From positions 1 to 14,469 of the forward strand of contig NZ_DAFZ01000031.1 in assembly GCF_002498065.1 (NCBI RefSeq): a DNA stretch of 14,469 bases, given 5' to 3'. The DNA comes from Methanoculleus sp. UBA208 (GTDB lineage Archaea; Halobacteriota; Methanomicrobia; Methanomicrobiales; Methanoculleaceae). The stretch's first letter is position 1. Every line of letters starts with the position of its first letter. Below, in pieces: positions 6,996 to 14,453 of the stretch. Both the position numbers and the translations under genes were made by a program. The notes under the pieces are model-generated. The model did not search any database and was not told where the DNA came from. It was given only the letters and a program-made list of their open reading frames with translations.

Positions 6996-8108
6996 CTACT
7001 CCATCTTCCGCACCCGCGACTCCCCCAGCAGGTACCCCGCATACGGGACCCCCGACGCCCCCCGCACCACCCCGTAGCTCACCGCCGCCGTCGCCAGGAA
7101 GAGCACCGGGTAAGTCACCCAGTCCGCCCACCCAAGCCCCGACAATGAAGTCCAGGCGGCCGCGCAGGCGGCGATGACGAGGGGGTGGATTAGGTAGATC
7201 CCGTAGGAGTGCTCCCCGAAGGACCGGGAGGCACCCGCAGGGCGGCCCCCTGTCCTCTCCAGCCGCCAGGCCGCGAGGACGAGCACGACGATGACCGGGA
7301 CGTAGTAGAGCGGCTCGATGATCCGGTAGATGCAGAAGACCGCAAGAGAGGAGCCGGAGATGCTCCCGAAGAGGAGGACGGCCGCCATCCACATGCCCCC
7401 GAGGAGCAGGGCACCCCCGCCGGCCGCGGCGAGGACCCCCGCGGGGGAGAGGGACCGGACCGCCGACCGGAAGCGGTCCGTATGCCGGGCGACGTAGATC
7501 CCGAGGACGAAGTAGAAGAGGTGCGACGGAAAGAAGCGGATCAGCACCGTATACCACTCCGTGCCCGCAAACGCTCCCGTAAGGTGGGCGCCCACGTTCC
7601 AGAGGACCTGGAAGAAGAGGAGCGCGAGAAGGAGGAAGAGCGCCGCCCCGCCCCGGTCGAAAGCGTCGTAGCCTCTCGCGATCAGCGGGAAGAGGAGGTA
7701 GAGCTGGATGATCAGGACGAAGAACCAGAGGTGGTAGGCGGCGGTCCCGAGGAGGAGGGCTTCTGCCACCGCATCAGGCGCAGGCACGCCGGCGAACCCT
7801 ATCGTCCCCTCCACCGCCACCATGAGGTAGAGGCCGGAAAAGAAGAGGTAGGGAAGGAGGATCGTCCGGGCCCGGCGCCGGTAGTAGTCCGGGAACGAAT
7901 ACTCGCCAAAATACCGTGCCGCGAGCACCCACCCGGATATGAAGATGAAGACCGGCACGGCAAAGTGGGCGAGGATGTAAACGGTCACGTCCAGGAGGGC
8001 GAGCAGGTTCACGCCGGGGACCCGGGTGTAGTTCATGGAGACGTGGACGGCGATCACGGCGAGGGCGGCAAACCCCCGCAGGTACTCGACCTCCTTAAAC
8101 CAGACCAC
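6996..8108 (-). CDS. Membrane acyltransferase of the acyltransferase-3 (OafA/YrhL) family
   Basis: This polytopic membrane protein of about 370 residues transfers acyl groups, typically onto extracellular sugars or lipids, in characterised relatives. It begins EVEYLRGFAALAVIAVHVS, where R11 and H22 fit the conserved Arg and the His of the first membrane segment. About ten hydrophobic helices follow, and SYGIYLIHPLVIAAC near the end is the classic late family motif. The acceptor is unknown; no glycosyltransferase cluster adjoins it. The frame is open upstream to GTG 8264, but that extension is polar and would run into the promoter of the divergent gene. I chose GTG 8108, which has GAGAGG upstream and gives the normal N-terminus; GTG 8117 is possible. 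Confidence 0.85.
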   Translation of the reverse strand: MVWFKEVEYLRGFAALAVIAVHVSMNYTRVPGVNLLALLDVTVYILAHFAVPVFIFISGWVLAARYFGEYSFPDYYRRRARTILLPYLFFSGLYLMVAVEGTIGFAGVPAPDAVAEALLLGTAAYHLWFFVLIIQLYLLFPLIARGYDAFDRGGAALFLLLALLFFQVLWNVGAHLTGAFAGTEWYTVLIRFFPSHLFYFVLGIYVARHTDRFRSAVRSLSPAGVLAAAGGGALLLGGMWMAAVLLFGSISGSSLAVFCIYRIIEPLYYVPVIVVLVLAAWRLERTGGRPAGASRSFGEHSYGIYLIHPLVIAACAAAWTSLSGLGWADWVTYPVLFLATAAVSYGVVRGASGVPYAGYLLGESRVRKME

Positions 8109-8242
8109 CGCAGCCACACCTCTCAACCGCCCGCCGGCGGGCACTACACCATTGCGAGGCGGTGCATATGAATTCTCCACCCGGCGGGAGGAGCATGCAC
8201 GGCGAGCAAGGCTGCAGAGCCGGAGGGGTTGCCGGTCAAGCA

Positions 8243-8250
8243 CTATAATA
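8243..8250 (+). promoter_or_regulatory. TATA box of the PPC-YgiQ operon
   Basis: CTATAATA lies 42-35 nt before ATG 8285. Initiation about 25 nt downstream would leave a short leader that still contains GGAGAGG (8271-8277), 7 nt before the start. The 176-nt divergent gap 8109-8284 shows no other clear element. Confidence 0.6.
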
Positions 8251-8284
8251 CCAGGAGGCACCACCTATCTGGAGAGGAAAGTCC

Positions 8285-8734
8285 ATGCAGTACTCGGAAG
8301 GGCAGGTCGGCAGGGTCTTTACGGTCAGGATCGACGACGGAGAGGATTTCATCAGGGAGATCCAGCGTTTTGTAACGGCAATGAACATCCAGAGCGGCAT
8401 GATCCACTTTCTCGGAGCCGTGAGATCCGCAAAGATCGTGACGGGGCCGAAGGAACCGGTCTTTCCGCCGACACCAAAGCACGAAGAGATCTTCGGCGGA
8501 TGGGAACTCCTCGGGTTTGCCACTATCTACCCGGGAGAGGAGGAGCCGTCCATCCACATCCACACGGCGGCGGGGAAGGGAATACGGTCGCTCGCCGGGT
8601 GCCTCCGGGAGAAGGCGGAGGTCTACCTGGTCGTCGAGGCGATCGTCACGGAGTTCGTCGGCATCTCCGCTCGAAGGCTCCCGGACGAGAAGACCGGCGT
8701 CAACCTGCCGGTCTTCGACCGCGTACTCCCATGA
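8285..8734 (+). CDS. PPC (DUF296) domain protein
   Basis: This 149-residue protein is almost entirely one PPC domain (plants and prokaryotes conserved), a trimer-forming fold of unknown biochemical role found alone in prokaryotes and fused to AT-hooks in plants. The sequence shows GRVFTVRIDDGEDFIREIQRF, SGMIHFLGAVRSAKI and the signature PSIHIHTAAGKG (88-99). H91 and H93 match two of the His residues that bind metal in bacterial structures. The third is usually in a GGHL turn; here the segment reads AGCL with C106, so any site would be His-His-Cys. The start has a good GGAGAGG. The stop overlaps the next start as ATGA (8731-8734), so the two proteins are co-translated. Confidence 0.8.
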   Translation: MQYSEGQVGRVFTVRIDDGEDFIREIQRFVTAMNIQSGMIHFLGAVRSAKIVTGPKEPVFPPTPKHEEIFGGWELLGFATIYPGEEEPSIHIHTAAGKGIRSLAGCLREKAEVYLVVEAIVTEFVGISARRLPDEKTGVNLPVFDRVLP

Positions 8735-10551
8735 CCGCCCAGCCGGAGTTCCTCCCCATGACGATGGAGGAGGCGGGGCGACTCGGCATCGACCGGTTCG
8801 ATGTCATCCTGATCACCGGCGACGCCTACGTCGACCACCCCTCCTTCGGGACCGCGCTGATCGGGCGGGTGCTCCAGGACGCCGGGTATTCGGTCGGCGT
8901 CATCGCCCAGCCCGACTGGCGGCGCGACGCCGACTTCCGGCGCCTGGGCGAGCCCCGGCTCTTCTTCTCGGTCTCGGCCGGGAACGTCGATTCACTGGTG
9001 AACGCCTTTACGCCGAACCTGAAGCGCCGGAGTTCGGACGTCTACTCGCCCGGCGGAAGGCTTCTGCGGCCCGACCGGGCGACCCTCGTCTACACCGACC
9101 GGGTCCACGCCCTCTTCCCGGCAACACCGGTCGTCATCGGCGGGATCGAGGCGAGCCTCCGGCGCTTCGCCCACTACGACTACTGGTCGGACTCGGTCCG
9201 GCAGTCCATCCTCGCCGACGCCCCGGCCGACCTCCTCGTCTTCGGGATGGGCGAGCGCCAGGTGGTCGCGATCGCCAACCGGCTTGCCGCCGGCGAGACA
9301 GCACGAACCCTCACCGATATCCCCGGCACCGCCTACCGGGTCGACCTCAAAACGTGGCGGGGCACGGATCATGCCGGGTACGTTGTCCTCCCCGATTACA
9401 GGGGGGTGAAAGAGGACCGTTACGCCTACGCACGCGCGTTTGCACTGCACTACAACGAACAGGACCCCTTCCGGGGCCGACCCGTGGCCCAGCCGCACCC
9501 GAAGACCGTCGTCATCCAGAACCCGCCGGCGATGCCCCTCTCGTCCGTTGAACTCGACCGGGTCTACGAACTCCCCTACGTACGAAGGGCCCACCCCTCC
9601 TACACCGAACCCATACCCGCCCTCGAACCGGTCAGGTTCTCGGTCGTCAGCCACCGGGGATGTTTCGGCGCCTGCTCGTTCTGCGCCCTCACCCACCACC
9701 AGGGGCGGATCATCCAGAGCCGGAGCGCGGACTCGATCGTCCGTGAAGTGGAGCGGATGGCGAAGATGCCGGAGTTCACCGGGATCGTCCAGGACGTCGG
9801 CGGGCCGACGGCGAACATGTACGGCATCCACTGCGGCCGGTGGGAGACCGACGGCACCTGCCCCGACCGCCGCTGCATCGACTGCCCCGCGCTCGACCGC
9901 AGCCACAAGGAGCAGCTCCGCCTGCTCCGGCGCCTCCGCCGGATCCCGGGGGTGAAGCGGGTCTTCATTGCCTCGGGCATCCGCTACGACCTGATCGGTC
10001 CGGAGGACCGCGACTATCTCGCCGAGGTCTGCGAACACCACGTCTCCGGGCACCTCAAGGTCGCTCCCGAACACGTCTCGGAACGGGTCTGTGCCTGCAT
10101 GGGAAAACCCTCCCGCGAGGTCTTTGACGCCTTCAGGAAGCGGTTCGAGGCCCTCCAGAAGGGGAAGCCGGGGCGACAGTACCTCGTCCCCTACTTCATG
10201 TCCGGCCATCCCGGGTGCCGGATCGAGGATATGGCCGAACTCGCCGAGTATGTCCGGGACACCGGTCTCTACACCGAGCAGGTCCAGGACTTCACACCGA
10301 CCCCGATGAGCATATCGACGACCATCTACCATACCGGCCTCGATCCTTTCACCCTCGAGGAGGTCTACGTCCCGAAGGGGAGGGAGAAAAGGGTCCAGCG
10401 TGCCCTCATGCACTACCGGGACCCGGAGAACTACGGCCTCGTCTGCGAAGGGCTCCGCGCGGCCGGGAGGGAGGACCTCATCGGGAATGCGTGGCGGTGC
10501 CTTGTCCCGGCGAAGAGGGGTGCGGCGAGGAGAAAGGGGCGGAAAAAATAA
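8731..10551 (+). CDS. ygiQ: YgiQ family (UPF0313) radical SAM protein
   Basis: This 606-residue protein has the radical SAM cluster motif C311-FGA-C315-SF-C318, which binds the 4Fe-4S cluster that cleaves S-adenosylmethionine. The N-terminal ~300 residues carry YgiQ features such as ITGDAYVDHPSFGTALIGRV, SVSAGNVDSLVN and GGIEASLRRFAHYDYW. DVGGPTANMYG and a C-terminal FTPTPMSISTTIYHTG are also typical. The substrate of the family is unknown. The tail is rich in Lys and Arg. ATG 8731 overlaps the PPC stop; the same frame is open upstream to 8035, but that part is a shadow. Its stop is 2 nt from that of the small minus-strand ORF. Confidence 0.92.
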   Translation: MTAQPEFLPMTMEEAGRLGIDRFDVILITGDAYVDHPSFGTALIGRVLQDAGYSVGVIAQPDWRRDADFRRLGEPRLFFSVSAGNVDSLVNAFTPNLKRRSSDVYSPGGRLLRPDRATLVYTDRVHALFPATPVVIGGIEASLRRFAHYDYWSDSVRQSILADAPADLLVFGMGERQVVAIANRLAAGETARTLTDIPGTAYRVDLKTWRGTDHAGYVVLPDYRGVKEDRYAYARAFALHYNEQDPFRGRPVAQPHPKTVVIQNPPAMPLSSVELDRVYELPYVRRAHPSYTEPIPALEPVRFSVVSHRGCFGACSFCALTHHQGRIIQSRSADSIVREVERMAKMPEFTGIVQDVGGPTANMYGIHCGRWETDGTCPDRRCIDCPALDRSHKEQLRLLRRLRRIPGVKRVFIASGIRYDLIGPEDRDYLAEVCEHHVSGHLKVAPEHVSERVCACMGKPSREVFDAFRKRFEALQKGKPGRQYLVPYFMSGHPGCRIEDMAELAEYVRDTGLYTEQVQDFTPTPMSISTTIYHTGLDPFTLEEVYVPKGREKRVQRALMHYRDPENYGLVCEGLRAAGREDLIGNAWRCLVPAKRGAARRKGRKK

Positions 10552-10553
10552 GG

Positions 10554-10832
10554 CTATCTTCCCAGGATCGAGCCCGCGGCAAACCCGGCAGCCACCGCGA
10601 CGGCCCTGCTCGGGATCCGGGGGATCACAAACATCGTCACCGCCAGGGAGACAGCAGTGTTGGCCGTCGTCCCCGGGGTGACGGCGGCATCAAGCGTCCG
10701 CATCGTGCAGGAGCGCCATCCGCGGGCGGGAGGCGCCGAGGGAAGCGCGAGCCTCCCGGCAAGATCGCTCGCCGCCTGCATGGCCGTCGACCGCCACTCT
10801 CCCACTTCCGTTACTCTCCGCCTGCAGGGCAT
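10554..10832 (-). CDS. Hypothetical small protein with hydrophobic C-terminus (uncertain)
   Basis: This open frame of up to 92 residues is not recognised. The C-terminal 45 residues are hydrophobic, with NTAVSLAVTMFVIP and AVAVAAGFAAGSILGR, suggesting one or two membrane segments. Third codon positions there are mostly G or C, as in neighbouring genes. The N-terminal part is basic and less convincing; starts at codon 18 or 44 would give 75 or 49 residues. A TATA-like ATAAAAATA (10869-10861) lies about 33 nt upstream, so a near-leaderless mRNA is possible. It could also be co-transcribed with the HNH gene 23 nt upstream. The stop nearly touches that of YgiQ. It may be spurious. Confidence 0.35.
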   Translation of the reverse strand: MPCRRRVTEVGEWRSTAMQAASDLAGRLALPSAPPARGWRSCTMRTLDAAVTPGTTANTAVSLAVTMFVIPRIPSRAVAVAAGFAAGSILGR

Positions 10833-10855
10833 GATACAGGGTGTGGCTCCGTGTA

Positions 10856-11152
10856 CTACTTATTTTTATGGTCGATCGTATCGGCGAACTGCTCCCGGAT
10901 CCGGCGCATGCTGTTGCGGTGGCAGAAGGGGCAGAGGGCCTCGAAGTTCCCGAGCGTATGGGACCCGCCGCAGATCGCCGGCTCCCGGAGGTCGAAATGC
11001 GTTGCATCGGCACTGAGCGGGGCGTTGCACCCGGCGCACCGGTGGCACTGCCGTTCGAGGACAGCCTGCATGGCCTCGTCCGTGATGTACGCCCCTGGAA
11101 TAAACGCATCGTCACCATGCGCCGCTACCGGTGCTCCGCGCTCGCTTACCAC
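10856..11152 (-). CDS. Small HNH-endonuclease-like zinc-finger protein
   Basis: This 98-residue protein has CHRCAGCNAPL, then HFDLREPAICGGSHTLGNFE, then ALCPFCHRN, the arrangement of a compact HNH (beta-beta-alpha-metal) domain with two CxxC zinc pairs. HNH proteins cut or bind DNA. This one lacks any targeting domain, so it may be a nonspecific nuclease, a repair or restriction accessory, or a remnant of a larger enzyme. The central His-Asp dyad fits HFDL, but the third His is uncertain, so activity is not assured. The start is taken as GTG 11152; the next in-frame ATG is at 11071, inside the conserved part. TATA-like elements on the minus strand lie at 11181-11174 and 11169-11160; the first would place transcription start at the GTG. 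Confidence 0.65.
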   Translation of the reverse strand: MVSERGAPVAAHGDDAFIPGAYITDEAMQAVLERQCHRCAGCNAPLSADATHFDLREPAICGGSHTLGNFEALCPFCHRNSMRRIREQFADTIDHKNK

Positions 11153-11404
11153 CCGGAGAAATTATTTTTCCAGATGATTAAGCTTTCGGTAAATCGGCAG
11201 GCGGAGAACACGAATATCAGGGCTAACAGAGGGATTCGCACCGCCAGAAAAACGTTAAAAGCGCAATAACGGCCCCATTAGGCATTTAAAACGACGACAA
11301 AACTCCCGTTTCGCGAACAGATCCAGGAGAGCGATTCCCCGGAGAACAGCCAAGAGAATGGACGCAAAAACGCCGGAACCGGGGTTGTTCCCGTGAAATA
11401 AAGG

Positions 11405-11416
11405 AAAAATCTATTA
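11405..11416 (+). promoter_or_regulatory. Putative TATA box of the AIM24-DUF2117-nreA cluster
   Basis: AAAAATCTATTA is centred about 30 nt before ATG 11441, which lacks a Shine-Dalgarno, so a leaderless or near-leaderless mRNA is likely. The rest of the 288-nt gap 11153-11440 holds A-rich stretches but no recognisable gene or repeat. Confidence 0.45.
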
Positions 11417-11440
11417 CTTTGCGACAGAAAATGCATCAAC

Positions 11441-12130
11441 ATGGATTACGAGATTACCGGAGACAACCTGCAGATGGTGACCCTCCGCCTCGCCCCCGGC
11501 GAGAGCATCTGCGCCGAGGCCGGCGCCATGGTCAACATGAGCGGGAACATGCAGATGACCACCAACATGAAGGGCGGGCTCTTCAAGGGACTCAAACGGA
11601 TGGTGTCCGGAGAAGGCCTCTTCATGACTGAATTCACCCCGGAGGGTGGGGAGGGGTTCGTCTCCTTCGCCGGGAACGTCCCCGGGAAGATCTTCACGCT
11701 CGACCTCGCGGATAGCGAGTTCCTTGCCCAGAAAGACGCCTTTCTCTGCTCCGAACAGGGCATCGACCTCGATATCGCGTTCACGAAGAGGCTCCGGTCG
11801 GGCGCCTTCGGCGGCGAGGGGTTCATCCTGCAGCGGCTCTCCGGCAGGGGGAAGGCGTTTCTCCACTGTTGCGGCGATATCATGGAGATGACGCTTGCAC
11901 CCGGCGAGGTGGTCAGGGTCGAGACGGGCCTCGTCGTCGGGTTCGAGAGCACCATCGACTACAGCATAGCGCTCGCCGGCGGCGTGAAGACCGTATTCTT
12001 CGGCGGCGAAGGCCTTTTCCTGACCACGCTGACCGGGCCGGGCCGGGTCATCCTGCAGTCGATGGATATCGCGAAACTCGCGAGCTCCCTGATGCCCTAC
12101 CTCCCCATCCAGAACTCGTCGGGACGGTAA
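11441..12130 (+). CDS. AIM24 family (TIGR00266-like) protein
   Basis: This 229-residue protein has the repeated beta-rich pattern of the AIM24/TIGR00266 family: LAPGESICAEAGAMVNMSGN early, GGLFKGLKRMVSGEGLFMTEF at about 46-66, LHCCGDIMEMTLAPGEVVRVETG, and GGVKTVFFGGEGLFLTTLTGPG near the end. The family is widespread in bacteria and archaea, and eukaryotic AIM24 is mitochondrial. The biochemical role in prokaryotes is unknown. It is complete and of normal length. It starts a plus-strand cluster, 34 nt ahead of the next gene, and is probably transcribed leaderless from the TATA element about 30 nt upstream. Confidence 0.88.
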   Translation: MDYEITGDNLQMVTLRLAPGESICAEAGAMVNMSGNMQMTTNMKGGLFKGLKRMVSGEGLFMTEFTPEGGEGFVSFAGNVPGKIFTLDLADSEFLAQKDAFLCSEQGIDLDIAFTKRLRSGAFGGEGFILQRLSGRGKAFLHCCGDIMEMTLAPGEVVRVETGLVVGFESTIDYSIALAGGVKTVFFGGEGLFLTTLTGPGRVILQSMDIAKLASSLMPYLPIQNSSGR

Positions 12131-12164
12131 CCTGATAGTCCCTGCCATCTCAAGGGTGTACGAG

Positions 12165-13184
12165 ATGAACCTCGTCATGGTCGTGCACGGTCCCGAGGCC
12201 TTCGATGCCGGGGACGTCGAACGGCTGATCGGGCTCCTCTCCCCGCGGGAGGTCCTTGTCGCGGGGGTGATGGCCCGGACCGCCGCCGAGGAGTCAGGGC
12301 TCCCGGTCACCTGCACGGACGAGCGGCCGAGTGTAGTCCTCGCCGCCCTCTCCGGACGGGCGTGCCTGGTCAACCGGGGGAAGACCCCGAAGTCCGGGCG
12401 GATATTCGGCGAGGTTGTCGCCGGCCGGCTCCCGGGGCTCGTCCACGTCGAGACCTCGAGCGGAACCGTCTATCGCTGGAACCGTGGCGACGAGGGCCTC
12501 GCGGAGGAGATCGTCAAGCGGACGGGGTACGCTCTCGTTCACGCAAAGAGCGCCGGCGACCGGCGAGATGGGGTTCGGGAGATCCGCGGGTGTATTCCGG
12601 GGGAGGCGGTCTTCGTGAACGGGATCGTCATCGGGACCGCGACGGCGGAGACGGTCATCCTCTCCGGGGAGAACGGAACCCTCAGGGCGGTCTCCGGCCT
12701 CGAAGAGAAGCCCCACGGGCTTGAGAAACTCCTCCGGGCGGATCTTTCGGACATCCGCACGGCCTGGTGCAAGAGCGGGCCGGTGCGCTCGACCCCTCCC
12801 CGGCAGGGCGAGCGCGCTTCCCGCACGGGCAGGGTCGCGGTCATCGACCACTGCGGCCACACCCTCTACCGCGAGATCGGGGAGGATGTCTGCGGCGTCC
12901 TCGCCGTCGGCGACGATACCACCGCCGTCTGCGGACATATCTGCTCGCATTCCGGCATCCCCGTCTTCGGGGTGGTCGACGGAGACGCCGACGCCATCGT
13001 AAAGCCCGGGTACGCCCCGGGATCGGTGGTGGTCGAGGTCACCTGCGGGCGCGACGACGACATCGGACGGGAGCTTGCAGCCTCACGAGACCTCGACCCT
13101 TCCAGCTGGGAGGAATGGGTGGAGGAGACGCTTTGTATCCTCGCGGGGAGGGTGCGGATCGTCCTCGACCTTCGCGGGGAGTGA
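12165..13184 (+). CDS. DUF2117-like archaeal protein of unknown function
   Basis: This 339-residue protein begins MNLVMVVHGPEAFDAG, with the HGPE segment (8-11) I associate with DUF2117, a family I know only from methanogens and other archaea. A later conserved-looking stretch is VGDDTTAVCGHICSHSGIPV (from residue 248) followed by FGVVDGDAD; the acidic and Cys/His residues could bind metal or a nucleotide, but this is a guess. The ATG at 12165 was chosen over GTG 12156 because AAGGGTG lies 6 nt upstream of it. The gene ends 2 nt before nreA, so the products are probably made together and may work in the same DNA-related process. The family assignment is from memory of its motifs. Confidence 0.65.
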   Translation: MNLVMVVHGPEAFDAGDVERLIGLLSPREVLVAGVMARTAAEESGLPVTCTDERPSVVLAALSGRACLVNRGKTPKSGRIFGEVVAGRLPGLVHVETSSGTVYRWNRGDEGLAEEIVKRTGYALVHAKSAGDRRDGVREIRGCIPGEAVFVNGIVIGTATAETVILSGENGTLRAVSGLEEKPHGLEKLLRADLSDIRTAWCKSGPVRSTPPRQGERASRTGRVAVIDHCGHTLYREIGEDVCGVLAVGDDTTAVCGHICSHSGIPVFGVVDGDADAIVKPGYAPGSVVVEVTCGRDDDIGRELAASRDLDPSSWEEWVEETLCILAGRVRIVLDLRGE

Positions 13185-13186
13185 GC

Positions 13187-14335
13187 ATGCGCTGCGCCGA
13201 ATGTAAAGGAAGGGGGTTCTGCGGGCTCGAACGCTGCCCGATCATGAGCAGGTTCTACGCCCAGGTCCCGGTCCGGCAGGGCGACCGCTACCAGGGCTCC
13301 GCACCGTCGGTCTTTGTCGGGAGCTACGGCTACCCGAAGGTTGCGGGAGGCCCGCTGATGATCGACGACGCCGATCATCCGCCGGACTGGATTGCGAGAG
13401 GGCTCGCGATCGACGATATCGTGGGGCTGCGGGCCCGGACGATACGCGGCGCCGGCGAGGCGAAAGGACTCTCGGGGAATATCCAGGAGATTGCGCTCTC
13501 GAACAAGCCGCTCGACGTGGAAGTCCGGTTCGTAAAACCGGTCGCTTTCGACCTCCGGTTCGACGGGACGATCGCCCCCGTCGGGCTCACCGGCGCCATC
13601 AAAAAGATGGACGTCCTCGAGAACGCCCGGGTTGACCGGGCGGTCGACCGGGCGACCTCCGACACCGACCTCTCCGCGACCGCCGCCTGCGAACTCCTCA
13701 ACGCCTCGGGCACCGACGTCTACCGGATCACCCAGCTCCTCACCGCCGGCCTCCTCGGGAACGAGAAGAAGCGGCGCGTCGTCCCCACCCGGTGGGCGAT
13801 CACGGCGGTCGACGACACGGTCTCAAAGCAGCTCAAGAAGAAGATCGCCCGATATCCGCCGCTCTCCGGGATAGAGGTCTTTTCCGCCTCGCTCTACGGG
13901 AACCACATCGTCTGCCTCCTCGTCCCGGGGGACTGGAGGTTCGAGATGATCGAGGTCTGGGGAAAGCAGTCGCTCTGGGGAGACGGAAGCGAGACGATCG
14001 CCGTGGACGGCGAAGGCCTCGCCAAATCCGGCTACTCCCCGCTCGCGGGAGCCTACTACTCGGCACGCCTCGCGGTCGCGGAGTATCTGGAGAGCGTGCG
14101 CCGCTCGGCAAGGGTGCTCGTCCTCCGAAACGTCACCGGGGAGTACTGGGCGCCGCTCGGCACCTGGGTCGTGCGGGAGGCGACGCGGAACGCCATGCGG
14201 GGAGGAAAGACCCCTTGCGCCGATCTTCGGCAGGCAATCGACCTTGCCTCCCGGCTCATCGGGTTCACCCGCTGGCAGCCCCACAGCAGGCTCATCCCGG
14301 AACTCGTGACGCAGAAGACGCTGTTTGACTTCTAG
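13187..14335 (+). CDS. nreA: NreA-type PCNA-interacting DNA repair protein
   Basis: This 382-residue protein is the archaeal Nre family member. The N-terminus has a four-cysteine cluster (C3, C6, C12, C17), likely a zinc finger. The centre has SVFVGSYGYPKVAGGPL and LSGNIQEIALSNKPLDVEVRF, and the last seven residues QKTLFDF form a PIP box that docks on the sliding clamp PCNA. In Haloferax volcanii, Nre proteins act in repair of DNA damage such as mitomycin C lesions; the molecular activity is not settled. ATG 13187 has GGAGTGA just upstream and lies 2 nt after the DUF2117-like stop. A far upstream extension of the same open frame is a shadow of that gene. Confidence 0.88.
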   Translation: MRCAECKGRGFCGLERCPIMSRFYAQVPVRQGDRYQGSAPSVFVGSYGYPKVAGGPLMIDDADHPPDWIARGLAIDDIVGLRARTIRGAGEAKGLSGNIQEIALSNKPLDVEVRFVKPVAFDLRFDGTIAPVGLTGAIKKMDVLENARVDRAVDRATSDTDLSATAACELLNASGTDVYRITQLLTAGLLGNEKKRRVVPTRWAITAVDDTVSKQLKKKIARYPPLSGIEVFSASLYGNHIVCLLVPGDWRFEMIEVWGKQSLWGDGSETIAVDGEGLAKSGYSPLAGAYYSARLAVAEYLESVRRSARVLVLRNVTGEYWAPLGTWVVREATRNAMRGGKTPCADLRQAIDLASRLIGFTRWQPHSRLIPELVTQKTLFDF

Positions 14336-14336
14336 G

Positions 14337-14343
14337 TTCTTTT
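14337..14343 (+). terminator. Weak T-rich terminator candidate after nreA
   Basis: TTCTTTT begins 2 nt after the nreA stop. Archaeal termination often uses short T tracts without a hairpin. The tract is short, so this is tentative. Confidence 0.25.
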
Positions 14344-14362
14344 GGCGCCTTAATCTGGCCAT

Positions 14363-14453
14363 CCCCCCCCACTTGGAAGTAGGGGTGCTGAACCCTGCTG
14401 GCCCCCGGGATCGGCCTTTCCTCGACAAATCCCCCTGCAGTGGACCGTGGGGG
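14363..14453. other. Non-coding stretch with complementary C/G runs, possible structured RNA or repeat element
   Basis: AGTAGGG (14378-14384) can pair with CCCTGCT (14393-14399; one G-T wobble if RNA) around an 8-nt loop, and CCCCCAC (14366-14372) with GTGGGGG (14447-14453) can close around it. An alternative hairpin is CCCCACTT with AAGTAGGGG with one bulged base. No convincing coding frame covers 14336-14469. With runs of C and G this dense, chance pairing is easy, so function is uncertain. Confidence 0.25.

Noticed and set aside
7209..8171. Long plus-strand open frame (320 codons) opposite the acyltransferase gene.
   Set aside because: Its product is dominated by E, R, D and P with no hydrophobic core, typical of an antisense shadow of a GC-rich membrane-protein gene.
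8035..8730. Upstream extension of the YgiQ frame covering the PPC gene and the divergent promoter.
   Set aside because: It overlaps the PPC gene in another frame; the true YgiQ start at 8731 gives the normal family N-terminus.
8992..10413. Long minus-strand open frame (473 codons) opposite YgiQ.
   Set aside because: It is antisense to a clearly recognised radical SAM protein, has skewed composition and no recognisable domain.
10657..11016. Plus-strand open frames in the 10552-11152 region.
   Set aside because: They run opposite the HNH gene, have Arg/Ser/Gly-rich shadow composition, and no ribosome site or domain supports them.
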